Origin: Stentor roeselii | Lineage: Eukaryota > Ciliophora > Heterotrichea > Heterotrichida > Stentoridae | NCBI GenBank assembly: GCA_006503475.1 | Contig: RSEH01000337.1 | Span: 1 to 43,231, forward strand | Direction: 5' to 3' | DNA: 43,231 nucleotides | Part shown: positions 33,828 through 43,231 of the stretch, in pieces | Layout of the letters: the number at the start of each line of letters is the position of its first letter | How positions within the stretch are numbered: the first letter of the stretch is position 1 | Position numbers and translations under genes: made by a program | The notes under the pieces: generated by a model | Told to the model about the DNA's origin: nothing | The model's database searches: none | Seen by the model: only the letters and a program-made list of their open reading frames with translations

Positions 33828-36800
33828 CTAATCCATAGGTGTAATACGATCAGTTCCATGATCAACTAATCCATTCTCACTTTCATCAACTATTCTATAC
33901 CTCGATTCAGGTTTAATAAACTTGGGATTCGCACTAAATTGAAATTTGATTAATTCTGGTATCATTTTCGGTTCATCAGAAATAAACACCTCACAAGAAT
34001 TTTGAGAGATTTTCGAGCCAATCACATAAACAAAACACATTCCAATAACAAGCGCTAATATAAAAAACTTCTCAATAGAAACCATCTCAAATAAAGTACT
34101 GACAAGAACTACCCAAAAAGACATAAAAAGAACAGTAATTTGAGTTTGAACTATTTTACCATAATTAAACGGTTTCATCTTGAATGTGATAAAAGCAAGA
34201 CATAAAATAATCCCGCATCTCAAATAACCACTTATCATTTTACTGTAAGGTTCAATGTTGACTTTAAGTAAAACTAGTAAAAGTTGTGAAATACTTAAAA
34301 CTGATAAATACTTTGAACTTGTTCTGAGTCTTAAACCGACTTGAACAGTTTGCCATAAAGGTCTGAAAAAAGTTGAAATTATCAGAAAAATTATCAAGGA
34401 AAAGCTTGAGATTATCATGTAATTCATATGTTTACCTTTATAGCAGTATTCTGAGCAGTCTCTTGATAAAAATGAATCAGTTATTTCATCTGTTAATCCT
34501 TCTTCACATCTATAAATATTCATGAACATCAAGATTATCGGCATGAAACTTATGTGACCGATGAATGGTAAAGCATTTTCAATCACCAGTTCAAAAGACT
34601 TGACAATATTTTGAAATTTTTTTATAATAAATATAGAGAGTCCAACAGTGCAAGAATATATTAATACTCCTACGATTAACCAAATCTGAAAAATCCAATA
34701 TTGACTGAATTCAAAATTGTAAAAAGTAAGCATATCTAGTCCAAAAAAATAGATGTATTCTCTTGAAATATTGCTTATTATTCCAGTTTTAGGCTCTAGG
34801 ATCAAAATCTGGAAAAATTCACAAATAAAGAAAAATTGATAAATTACGTCTTGGTAACTTGGAAGCGTTTTTTGAAATAATTGTGGAATAGGATAATCAA
34901 AAAACTTCTGAGAGAAATAAGCAACTATAGCAGTTACTATGAAAAGTATTATTGAAATTATATGAAGCATTAGCAAACCGTTTATTGACCGTTGTTTATG
35001 TCTTGAATAAACGCAGTTACCTTTAATTCTGTAGTTACTTGGGATAGAGTCTTCATCTGTTGCCCAGGCTGGTTCATTAATTATCCGAGCTGCTAAAACA
35101 GCATATTTGTTTATAACAAGAAACTGGACATAGTCTACTTCTTTTGTGGTAGGGTTTACTACCATCTGATAATAAGCAGTCCATTGGAATACCCTTGAGT
35201 TCTCCCCATCCTTAAAAAAAACATCTCCAGTACATCCAGCGAATCTTTGGCTTCTCATAGCCTCAATAATAAAATGTGGATTTTCATAGTCCTCTCCTTT
35301 ATAAATAAGATACTTGAGTGAATTGCTAATAGTTAAAAAAGTATCAAAAGTGTTACACATATTATGTATTGGTGAAAATTTTTTTCTCAGTTCTTTTTCT
35401 AATTTTTTTCCATAGTTTGATTCGAATTCTAATGAAGACATAAGCAGACTACCATCTAAAAGTTCTAAATGTTTTTCAGTGAATTTTATATCCTGTTCAT
35501 CTTCAAAGGCATAAAAGGCCTTTATATATGAAATTATAACAAGATCTCCTCTTCTTAAGCCAACATCATATAATCCTTCAAGTATGGCATCACGTGAAGT
35601 GATCATCAAAAATAAAATTCGGCATTTAGTATCTCTGATATATTCAAAAAGGTATCTAAACTTCTCGAAATCATCTCTAGTATAATTTAATGGAAAATAT
35701 CGATACTCTTTCGAATTAATAACTTTTATCCCGATATCTTCTAAACCTGTGACAAAAGTATCATTTCTAAGCTTATCAAGAGTTCCATTACCTGTTATGT
35801 AAATCACATTATTCCAATTAAAAAATTTGAATATATGAAGTGAATTTCTAAGAATTTCATAACCATCTCCAGTCATTTTTAAAAATTCGGGAAATAAGGT
35901 TTTGTTGTTCATGAAGCCTGAGGCAGATGAAGTTGAGATCTGTGGAAGAAAGACCTTCATTGCTTTTAGGCTTAGAGAAGTAGCTAAACTTGATTCACTC
36001 CAGAATCCAGATATATATGCAAGACCAAGATTTTTTGTAGATTTTGATAAGCAGGACATTGTCCATGATAAGTTGTAGTAAAGGTTTCCACAGTCTGTGG
36101 GAATAAACACAAATTCAAAATCTTCAAGATCCTTATCCAAGTTGACTAGTTCTGCAGCATAAAGAGCTCCATTAAAGCTATAAGAAGTTTTTGTATTGAT
36201 AACACCATTTGATTCAACTGTCCCATTTGAAATCATTACAGGCAGCTTATACTTAACTTTTTCAGTTATTAAGTTACTATTATTCCCTGGAAAAAGTAAT
36301 GGTTTTGTTAATTTTACGGTTTTATTTACAGTCCCAACTATTTCTTTATAACCATTTTTTATATTCACAATGAAAAAATTTTTAAGACAAAAATTTTTAT
36401 TGCAGACCCGATTGAAATCATTAAAAGTAAAAGAATTCAGTTTATTGATTACATAACTAATTGATTCTATATAAAATTGCTCAACAGAACCAGCATCTTT
36501 TCCAACTTCATAAGCCAATTCAACAGCTCCTTCAATCCCAGGCTGATAATTTCCGAATCCAACTAAAAAGTAATTCCCAAACTTATCAATTTTCCTAATC
36601 TTCAAAATTTTCAAACACATTTCCAAAGAATCTCCTTTATCTAAAACAACTAAATTTTTAACACCTGCTGCTTTTACAAGTCTTTTCACCAAAACATCTA
36701 ATTTTTCTTCAGTGATATTTTTATCATAAATATATTTTTTCATCTGGAAGTCGCTATAAAAATCACTAAAAATCTTTAAAATGTTGATATTTTCCTGAAT

Positions 36801-37193
36801 ATTTGAAGAAATAATTGAAAATTTTTTCCATCTAAAATATTTAATCATGGCCATTAAAGCCGCGGCCTCCTGATTATTTGGCGGGAAAATGAAAAAGCCT
36901 TTAGAAGAAGGCTGAAAGTCTGGAGTTTTGGTTATTGTCAGGTAAGGAACTTGGAAGTAACTTGAGAGTGAATCAAGGAAAGGGAAGAGACTTGGGTCAA
37001 GTGAGATGTCGATGATGAAGGATGGAGAGTTTATTGATGAGAGGTCAAAGGGGCCTGAACTACTTGATATGAAGATGGATGAAGTATTTTGGTAGAAAGA
37101 TCTTAATCCTCCTGGAGTCTTTGGACTGTGGACTATAAGAGTTGATTCTAGTGATTTAGCCAGACAGTTTACGGAAAAGATATAAAATAGCAT
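33828..37193 (-). CDS. Double Venus-flytrap receptor with C-terminal multi-pass membrane domain (copy 1)
   Basis: 1121 aa. A signal peptide (MLFYIFSVNCLA) leads into two apparent ANF/periplasmic-binding type 1 domains. The first (about 15-300) has PSFIIDISLDPSLFPFLDSL then VPYLTITKTPDF and WKKFSIISSN, the family's second strand and hinge. The second (about 320-700) ends with FAGCTGDVFFKDGENSRVFQW, close to the F-x-G-x-T-G-x-V-x-F-D-x-x-G-D-R signature of glutamate-receptor-like ligand domains. There are many N-x-S/T glycosylation sites. From about residue 738 to 1060 there are some nine or ten membrane segments with YRCEEG, SRDCSEYCYKGKH, RPLWQTVQVGLRLRT and TFKMKPFNY between them. The tail is short and polar. 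More than seven membrane segments argues against a class C GPCR. Copies 2 and 3 lie next to it. Confidence 0.82.
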   Translation of the reverse strand: MLFYIFSVNCLAKSLESTLIVHSPKTPGGLRSFYQNTSSIFISSSSGPFDLSSINSPSFIIDISLDPSLFPFLDSLSSYFQVPYLTITKTPDFQPSSKGFFIFPPNNQEAAALMAMIKYFRWKKFSIISSNIQENINILKIFSDFYSDFQMKKYIYDKNITEEKLDVLVKRLVKAAGVKNLVVLDKGDSLEMCLKILKIRKIDKFGNYFLVGFGNYQPGIEGAVELAYEVGKDAGSVEQFYIESISYVINKLNSFTFNDFNRVCNKNFCLKNFFIVNIKNGYKEIVGTVNKTVKLTKPLLFPGNNSNLITEKVKYKLPVMISNGTVESNGVINTKTSYSFNGALYAAELVNLDKDLEDFEFVFIPTDCGNLYYNLSWTMSCLSKSTKNLGLAYISGFWSESSLATSLSLKAMKVFLPQISTSSASGFMNNKTLFPEFLKMTGDGYEILRNSLHIFKFFNWNNVIYITGNGTLDKLRNDTFVTGLEDIGIKVINSKEYRYFPLNYTRDDFEKFRYLFEYIRDTKCRILFLMITSRDAILEGLYDVGLRRGDLVIISYIKAFYAFEDEQDIKFTEKHLELLDGSLLMSSLEFESNYGKKLEKELRKKFSPIHNMCNTFDTFLTISNSLKYLIYKGEDYENPHFIIEAMRSQRFAGCTGDVFFKDGENSRVFQWTAYYQMVVNPTTKEVDYVQFLVINKYAVLAARIINEPAWATDEDSIPSNYRIKGNCVYSRHKQRSINGLLMLHIISIILFIVTAIVAYFSQKFFDYPIPQLFQKTLPSYQDVIYQFFFICEFFQILILEPKTGIISNISREYIYFFGLDMLTFYNFEFSQYWIFQIWLIVGVLIYSCTVGLSIFIIKKFQNIVKSFELVIENALPFIGHISFMPIILMFMNIYRCEEGLTDEITDSFLSRDCSEYCYKGKHMNYMIISSFSLIIFLIISTFFRPLWQTVQVGLRLRTSSKYLSVLSISQLLLVLLKVNIEPYSKMISGYLRCGIILCLAFITFKMKPFNYGKIVQTQITVLFMSFWVVLVSTLFEMVSIEKFFILALVIGMCFVYVIGSKISQNSCEVFISDEPKMIPELIKFQFSANPKFIKPESRYRIVDESENGLVDHGTDRITPMD

Positions 37194-38514
37194 TTATACA
37201 ATCATTAAATACAAAGAAGATGAGAAATTTTAAGGAATCATTTAAGATATGCTGGGATTATTATTTGTTTGTGAAGATCTTAATATATTGAGCATATGAA
37301 GCAATCATATTCTAAAAACTGACTCGAATAATAATAAATATCTCGATAGCATCTTAAAAGTTAAAGGAATCTAATAACCCTATTAACTAATACTTAAATC
37401 GCAAAGTACTTTATCCTATTTTTATCTCATGTTCTTAATAAATAAAAAGTTTAAGTCTTAGATGATTCCATCATCTATCTTTCTTTAATTTTTTTAAAGA
37501 TTCTCTCTGAAAAGTAATCTTTAATGCTCAATAGAAACAATTACACCACCCCAGACTTATAAATTCTCATAAATCTTCAGGTAATAAGACTTAATCATAC
37601 TTGCGAATCCTAAAATATTGTTTTAAATGTTATACTTAGAGCTTTCAAGTCAAAAATACACATTATAAGGCTTAATCAAACTTATAAGGCCCAAAATATT
37701 ACTTTAAATAAAATTTCAGACCTCTTTTGTAAAATCAGGCAATAAAGATAAGTTTTCTACTTAAACTGAAGATTTAAGTCTAAAGTTTATTCAATCTTTC
37801 AGAAAAAATTTATAAGAATGAAAAAAAACTAGAAAAAATTCTTTCCTGATAAATTGTGAAAAATATTGAATCATTACTAAACACTTGTCGATTTCTTAAT
37901 TCTTAAAAATTGAATTATCTAGTTTATTTGTTGGATTATTCATTATCTTATATGAAAAAACTTTATGAGATTAAATTTTAAAGGTTTTAAGTTAAGTCAT
38001 CAGTACCTCCTAAGAATCGATATGCTATTAAAGATTGAAATTTGTTGTTAAACTAAATCTTAGTAGTTAAAAAGAGTGATAATCATTAGAAATATACTGA
38101 ATGTATTGAAATCATTTAAGTAGTCAAAGACTTAATGAAAAAAATCAATGAATTATATGAGGAAATCGAAGAATTATGTTGAAGGTAGTTAAAGATTATG
38201 TGAAGAGTCATTTATTAATTATAATTTGTTTAAACTAAAATCAGAATTAGATACTAAAAAAACCTTATGAATTTTTAGTTTTTATCCAATATTTGAGTTA
38301 CCTTAATAAAAAACTATAAAAAGTACTTAAATTAAAAGTTACTTTATACAATTGCTAAGTTTGTTACATTTAATAGTTATCTTATATAAATAAATGCCTA
38401 AAAAGTAGTAAGATTTTCAAAATTCCTCTCTTAAGTTCTTCATACACTAGACTTAAATAAAACTAAGCTAAATTCACTTTTAATCTTAATCTATATATAT
38501 AAGTTTTAATTATA
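37194..38514. promoter_or_regulatory. 1321-bp divergent intergenic region between receptor copies 1 and 2
   Basis: AT-rich, no gene seen. TATAA motifs sit at both edges (GTATAAATG for copy 1, AATTATAATG for copy 2). A diverged direct repeat lies at 37585-37709. As the only DNA between two divergent paralogues, it is where both promoters should lie. Confidence 0.5.
37585..37709 (+). repeat. Diverged direct repeat of 44 bp, 81-bp period
   Basis: 37585-37628 and 37666-37709 align with about 10 mismatches in 44 positions by eye (shared TAAGRCTTAATCAWACTT ... AAAATATT ... TTTAAAT). It may be a remnant of a duplication in the receptor promoter region; AT-richness makes chance similarity possible. 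Confidence 0.4.
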
Positions 38515-41500
38515 ATGCTTTTGTTCATCTTTTCTATAAACAGCCTAGCCCAATCTCAAAAATCAGTCCTTCTTGTTCACGGTCCGAAGACGCCATTTGA
38601 ATTAAAATCGACTTACAACAATACTTTCTCACTATTCCTCTCAAGTACTTCAAATGCGATTGACTTCTCATCTATCATCTTTCCATCTTTCATCCTCGAC
38701 ATCTCACTCGACCCAAGTCTTTTCCCAATCCTTGACTCAATGTCAACTTACTTCGAAGTTCCTTATCTCACAATAACCAAAACTCCAGACTTTCAATACT
38801 CATCTAACAGATTCTTTGTCCTGCCGCCAACTAGTCAAGAAGCTAAGGCTTTAGTCGCAATCATTCAATTATTTGCCTGGGAAAAGTTTTCAGTTATTTC
38901 ATCAAATATAGAGGAAAATTTAAATATTGTCGAAATTTTAAGTGATTCATTTTCTGGAGTTCAAATGAAGAAATATATTTATGATAGAAATATTACTGAA
39001 GAACATTTAGATGTTTTGATTAAAAGACTTGTTAAAGTTACAGGTGTGAAAAATTTAGTTGTTTTGGATAAAGGAAAGTCTTTGGAAATGTGTATAAAAC
39101 TGCTGAAGATGAGGAAGATGGAGGAGTTTGGGAATTATTTCTTGTTTGGATTAGGAAACTCTAATGCTGGGATTGAAGGAGGAATAGAATTAGGATTAGA
39201 TGTGGGGGTAAATGCAAGCTCTGATGTTCAATTTTACACTACAGTTATTAATCATGTTATCAGTAAATTGACAACTTTTACATTTAATGATTTCGAGAAA
39301 ACTTGCAATCAAAACATTTGTTTGAAAGATTTCATTATAGTTAATGTTCAAAATGGAAAAAAACTAAAAGTTGGAAAAATTGAAAAATCGGTAAAGATAA
39401 TCGAACAAATTGTGTTTCCTGGAAATAATACAAATAATAAAACTGAAAATTTTAAGAAAAAACTACCAATAATGATAGCTAATGGGACATCTGAACCTGG
39501 TAATATGACTGTTTATAAAACATCTTATATCTTTAAAGGAGCTCATTATGCTGCTGAACTTGCAAATTTAGATAAAGATATTGAAGATTTTGAGTATGTG
39601 TTTATTCCTACAGACTGTGGAAATCGTTACTATAATGTATCATGGTGTTCTACATGCATATCAAAGTACTCTAATAATCTAGGTCTTGCTTATATTACTG
39701 GATTCTGGGATCAATCAGCTTTAGCTAATATTATAAGTCTCCAAGGCTTGAATATCTTTATTCCCCAAATATCAGGCTTGACCTACTTAGACATGATGGA
39801 CAATAAAACAGTTTTTCCAGAATTATTAAAAATGGTAGATGGTCCAGGTGAATTACATTTAAATGTTTTAATTATGTATAGATTTTTCAACTGGAATGAT
39901 TTTATTTATATTGCTGGGGATGGAGTATTTAATACGGCAATATACCAATCTTTTTATGAATTTTACACGATGATGGGTATGAAAATAATCAACTCAGATG
40001 AAAATCGATATTTTCCAGAAAATTACACCAGACATGACTTCAGCAAATTTAAGCACATCTTTGAATATATAAGAGACTCAAAATGCAGATTACTAATTAT
40101 TTATACCACTTCGTTTGGATATATACTTGAAGGATTATATGATGTTGGGTTAAGAAGAGGAGATATTATTGTCATCACTTCTATATTTAACTTTTATGAT
40201 ACTGACGATGAAACAAATGAAACTTTTAGAAAAAAACAATCAGAGATTTTAGATGGTGCTATTATTGTTGTGGCTCCTGAGTACAATTCGAATTATGGTA
40301 AAACTATTGAAAAAGAACTCAAAAAAAGATACTCACCTGTTATCAACATGTGTATTAATTTTGATACTTTCTTAACAATAAGCAACTCAATCAAGTATCT
40401 CATTCAAAAAGGAGAAGACTTTGAAGACCCTTATAAATTAATTGATGCTATGAGAAATATAAGGTTTTCTGGATGCTCTGGAGATGTTTTCTTCAGCCCA
40501 AATGAGAATTCAAGAGTTACACAGTCATTTGATATATGTCAGATTGTAGTAAACTCAACAAATAACAATTTTATATTTAGGCCGTTTCTCTCTGTTAGCA
40601 GATTTTCTGTTTTAGCAGTACGTCAGTTGAATGAGGCAGTATGGGCCACAGGTGAAGATTCTACTCCAACAAACTACAGAATAGCAAGTAATTGTGTGTA
40701 CTCAAAACATAAACAATCTTCTAGATATGGCTTACTTCAACTCCATCTAGCTTCAATTATACTTTTAATGATTACTACTATTGTTGCTTATAAATCACAG
40801 AAATTTTTTGATAATTCTTTTCCAGAACTAGAAGGCCAATCTCTACCAAGTTACCAAGACATGTTTTATCAATTTTTCTTTTTATTTGAATTTTTTCAGA
40901 TTTTGGCTTTAGATCCTCATAATGGAATCATTAGTCAGCTATCGAGAGGGTATATCTACTTTGTTGGTCTTGATATTATAAGTTTCTTCAACATTAAAAA
41001 CGAAGGATTTTGGAGATTTCATATATTGCTTGTCTCATTAACATTGCTATATTCATTTATAGTCACTTTCTCATTATACTTTAAAAATGAAATCAGAAAA
41101 CTAAAAAACTATTTTGAAATTATTATTGAAAATTTTTTACCATTCATCGGACATTTTGGGTACATGCCAATTATTTTAATGTTCATGAATATTTATAGAT
41201 GCGAAGAAGGATTGACAGACACTTTAACTGACTCATTCATTTCAAGAGACTGTTCAGAATACTGTTACAGAGGTAAACATCTGATATATGTCATACTTTC
41301 AAGTATTTCTTTAATAATCTTCTTACTCATTTCAACTTATATGCGACCATTTTGGCAAACAGTCCAAACTGGTTTAAGACTAAGGACAAAAGCATCATAT
41401 TTATCAATATTAAGCATTTTCCAGTTATTCCTCATTCTTCTGAAAGTAAACATTGAGCCATATAGTAAAGTGATAAGTGGTTACTTGATATTTGGAACTC

Positions 41501-41868
41501 TATTATACTTAGTTTTTATAACGTTCAAAATGAAACCTTTCAACTATGAAAAAGTTTTCTGGTATCAAATTACATTTATTGTTATGGACTCTTGGGCTAT
41601 TCTTATCAGCACAACATTTACAATTATATCTTTAAACCAGTATTCTATATTGGCCTTAGTCGTTGGACTATGCTTTATTTATATTGTAGGTTTTAAATTA
41701 TCTGGATTCTCTCGAGAGGTTTTTACTCCTGATGAACCAAACTTGATTCCGGACTTGATCAAGTTTCAGTTTAGTCCAGATCTTAATAGGGTGAGGCCGG
41801 AATCAAAATATAGGGCAAGTGATGCATATGATAACAGCAGTATCGAACTTAGAAATTCATTCTATTAA
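38515..41868 (+). CDS. Double Venus-flytrap receptor with C-terminal multi-pass membrane domain (copy 2)
   Basis: 1117 aa, paralogue of copy 1 along its whole length. It has a signal peptide (MLLFIFSINSLA), a first flytrap (PSFILDISLDPSLFPILDSM, VPYLTITKTPDF), and a second flytrap with FSGCSGDVFFSPNENSR at about 650-666. Membrane segments begin at about residue 738 (GLLQLHLASIILLMITTIVA), and the same inter-helix motifs follow (YRCEEG, SRDCSEYCYRGKH, TFKMKPFNYEK). Cys pairs in the ectodomain (CGNRYYNVSWCSTC, CNQNIC) are conserved with copy 1. An extracellular ligand, perhaps an amino acid or peptide, is inferred from the fold; signalling output is unknown. Its first 300 bp are G-poor on the coding strand and later parts are G-rich. 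Confidence 0.82.
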   Translation: MLLFIFSINSLAQSQKSVLLVHGPKTPFELKSTYNNTFSLFLSSTSNAIDFSSIIFPSFILDISLDPSLFPILDSMSTYFEVPYLTITKTPDFQYSSNRFFVLPPTSQEAKALVAIIQLFAWEKFSVISSNIEENLNIVEILSDSFSGVQMKKYIYDRNITEEHLDVLIKRLVKVTGVKNLVVLDKGKSLEMCIKLLKMRKMEEFGNYFLFGLGNSNAGIEGGIELGLDVGVNASSDVQFYTTVINHVISKLTTFTFNDFEKTCNQNICLKDFIIVNVQNGKKLKVGKIEKSVKIIEQIVFPGNNTNNKTENFKKKLPIMIANGTSEPGNMTVYKTSYIFKGAHYAAELANLDKDIEDFEYVFIPTDCGNRYYNVSWCSTCISKYSNNLGLAYITGFWDQSALANIISLQGLNIFIPQISGLTYLDMMDNKTVFPELLKMVDGPGELHLNVLIMYRFFNWNDFIYIAGDGVFNTAIYQSFYEFYTMMGMKIINSDENRYFPENYTRHDFSKFKHIFEYIRDSKCRLLIIYTTSFGYILEGLYDVGLRRGDIIVITSIFNFYDTDDETNETFRKKQSEILDGAIIVVAPEYNSNYGKTIEKELKKRYSPVINMCINFDTFLTISNSIKYLIQKGEDFEDPYKLIDAMRNIRFSGCSGDVFFSPNENSRVTQSFDICQIVVNSTNNNFIFRPFLSVSRFSVLAVRQLNEAVWATGEDSTPTNYRIASNCVYSKHKQSSRYGLLQLHLASIILLMITTIVAYKSQKFFDNSFPELEGQSLPSYQDMFYQFFFLFEFFQILALDPHNGIISQLSRGYIYFVGLDIISFFNIKNEGFWRFHILLVSLTLLYSFIVTFSLYFKNEIRKLKNYFEIIIENFLPFIGHFGYMPIILMFMNIYRCEEGLTDTLTDSFISRDCSEYCYRGKHLIYVILSSISLIIFLLISTYMRPFWQTVQTGLRLRTKASYLSILSIFQLFLILLKVNIEPYSKVISGYLIFGTLLYLVFITFKMKPFNYEKVFWYQITFIVMDSWAILISTTFTIISLNQYSILALVVGLCFIYIVGFKLSGFSREVFTPDEPNLIPDLIKFQFSPDLNRVRPESKYRASDAYDNSSIELRNSFY
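41528..41808 (+). repeat. Left arm of an imperfect inverted repeat (receptor copy 2, 3' end)
   Basis: The 3' coding part of copy 2 reappears on the opposite strand at 42951-43231. Positions 41528-41624 are identical over 97 bases to the complement of 43231-43135; the next roughly 170 bases match less well, with scattered differences. The arms are separated by about 1.14 kb. Confidence 0.9.
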
Positions 41869-42911
41869 ATCACTTTAATATTTAGTTAACGCTATTATTA
41901 TAAATTATGGTAAAATGGTCGATATAAAGGGGTTTTCGATTAGAAGATTCAAAAAGTAGATTTACTGAAATATTGACCAATAATGTTTCTTACTTCAAAA
42001 AGTTTGCATTAACTAAAACAGACATCAGACTTATTAGTAAAAAATTTAAAATGATCTAGATACACTTGCATGCGGAGAATAAATAACCGATATTAATTTC
42101 TGCAATCACGGTCAAATATTTACAAAAGTTCTTGTTATTTTTATATTAAATTATTGGTATTGTATGATGGAAATTAACAAGTTTAAAGGGTTAATAGAAA
42201 GAGTAAATCTTTGAATTACACTATCTGGTTTTCATTTATAGTACTACGATAGAAAGAGTTATATATATGATTAATCGATTGCTCATCATCAGTCCATAAT
42301 AAACCCGTGACCCTCCGTGAAACTTCAGCTAATTTAAAATAGTAATAACTTAGAAAGTAATAAGAATGCTTAGAAGTAAACATATTTAAATCTTTTATAA
42401 GAAATACAACCTGATAAAGATAGCACAATAAAAGCTGACATGAACAGGGCTTGGTAAAAAATGTGTTAATTAAAACTATAAGCACAAATATTAAAATTTC
42501 CAGGTACTTTAAGTTAGACTATTCTTAACAAAATTATTCACTTACATCAACAAACAATTTTTAGGAGAAAGCTCAGAAATACCCTGAGTTTCATATAAGC
42601 GAAGATCAAGAAAAAATAAAGGATTCTTAAGAAATCGATACTTTAAAATTTATGAATCATTATGAATCACTCATCCTCTTTAGACATTTATTTTGAAAAT
42701 ACTAGAGATAAAGAGTTAGTTTTCATCATAATATCGAAATTCTTAGCAATGAAATTACTTTTCTTAAAGTCAAATCGAATTTTGTTTCAGACAGATTCAT
42801 ATTTCTTTGCTTCTAGTTCTAATTGAGAAGCTACTATTTTACCTTGAATTATCAATAACAATAGTTATTATGAACTAATTACTATAGTTATTTAGTAGAA
42901 TGACTAATGAT
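41869..42911. other. Convergent intergenic region between receptor copies 2 and 3
   Basis: 1043 bp, AT-rich, between the 3' ends of two inverted paralogues. A minus-strand frame of 89 codons (42216-42485) is hydrophobic and AT-driven and has no family match that I can see, so it is not called. No tRNA or tandem repeat was found. Confidence 0.5.
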
Positions 42912-43231
42912 TTAGATTATGCTATCCTCGCTTTCATAAGCTGCTCTATAAGTTGACATTGGCCTCACCCTATTAAGATCTGAACTAAACTGAAATTTGA
43001 TCAAGTCCGGAATCAAGTTCAGTTCATCAGAAGTAAAAACCTCCCGAGAGCGCTCAGATAGTTTAAAACCTACAACATAAATAAAGCATAGTCCAATTAC
43101 TAAGGTCATTATAGAATACTCTTCTATAGATACCATTGTAAATGTTGTGCTGATAAGAATAGCCCAAGAGTCCATAACAATAAATGTAATTTGATACCAG
43201 AAAACTTTTTCATAGTTGAAAGGTTTCATTT
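42912..43231 (-). CDS. Double Venus-flytrap receptor family, copy 3 (C-terminus only, cut by window edge)
   Basis: The last 105-106 codons of a third paralogue; the 5' part lies beyond the window. MKPFNYEKVFWYQ and MDSWAILISTTFT are identical to copy 2, and the tail (REVFTSDELNLIPDLIKFQF) is nearly so, while copy 1 differs more. It covers the final two membrane segments and the cytosolic or luminal tail. The first Met seen is internal (copy 2 has K-M-K-P-F here). Stop codon TAA. Confidence 0.85.
   Translation of the reverse strand, partial: MKPFNYEKVFWYQITFIVMDSWAILISTTFTMVSIEEYSIMTLVIGLCFIYVVGFKLSERSREVFTSDELNLIPDLIKFQFSSDLNRVRPMSTYRAAYESEDSII
42951..43231 (-). repeat. Right arm of the imperfect inverted repeat (receptor copy 3)
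   Basis: Complement of 41528-41808, with perfect identity over the 97 bases next to the window edge (43135-43231). The identity may continue past the edge. Confidence 0.9.

Noticed and set aside
42216-42485. Minus-strand frame of 89 codons between receptor copies 2 and 3
   Set aside because: Hydrophobic, Tyr/Leu/Phe-rich product as expected from AT-rich noncoding DNA; no similarity to the receptors and no family recognised.
1-43231. CRISPR array, bacterial operons or insertion sequences
   Set aside because: No regular repeat-spacer array, transposase or bacterial-type gene set; the content is clearly eukaryotic, and closely packed same-strand genes are explained by genome compactness.

Overview
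The window looks like macronuclear-type DNA from a heterotrich ciliate, most probably Stentor or a close relative. Three things support this. First, four genes are interrupted by spliceosomal introns of exactly 15 nt (GT...AG, with an A at position 10 in all four), the intron size known from heterotrichs. Second, every long reading frame is intact under the standard code with no in-frame TGA, which argues against Blepharisma-type TGA=Trp. Third, genes are packed with gaps often of 8-60 bp on AT-rich DNA. The content is typical of a ciliate: dynactin p27, DENND6, kinesin, TPX2-like, FYVE, MYB, PP2C and large surface receptors. The genus assignment is an inference.

Left part (1-13.5 kb): a gene-free 1.67 kb, then a degenerate PP2C, a 4EHP-type cap-binding protein, dynactin subunit 6, DENND6, an MFS-like transporter and a twin-CX9C mitochondrial protein. 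These are followed by a TRIM-like protein with a PHR-like domain, a two-repeat MYB (intron), a FYVE protein ending in a CaaX box (intron), a coiled-coil protein, a macro-like protein and an intact PP2C phosphatase (intron).

Middle (13.8-27.3 kb): a TPX2-like protein and a kinesin-1-like motor diverge from a 29-bp gap. Then come an FHA-like protein, a second MYB, an Ariadne RBR ubiquitin ligase, alanine aminotransferase, a secreted carbonic-anhydrase-like protein that has lost two zinc ligands, a large coiled-coil protein, a cytidylyltransferase-like protein, a degenerate PAP2-like membrane protein and mitochondrial HSP10.

Right part (27.3-43.2 kb): an otubain-like protein with a Cys-to-Ser active site fused to RING and zinc modules, an EF-hand-like protein (intron), a small Tim chaperone and three unrecognised small proteins. 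Last are three members of a receptor family arranged -/+/-: two apparent tandem Venus-flytrap (ANF/PBP1-type) domains followed by about 9-10 membrane segments. The third copy runs off the window edge. The last two copies form an inverted repeat with a 97-bp identical stretch.

Most notable signals: the double-flytrap multi-pass receptor family; a cluster of apparent pseudoenzymes (PP2C, carbonic anhydrase, otubain, PAP2); blocks of a few hundred bp in which strand composition flips between A+C-rich and G+T-rich within single genes; TATAA elements touching start codons; and divergent promoters as short as 10 bp.
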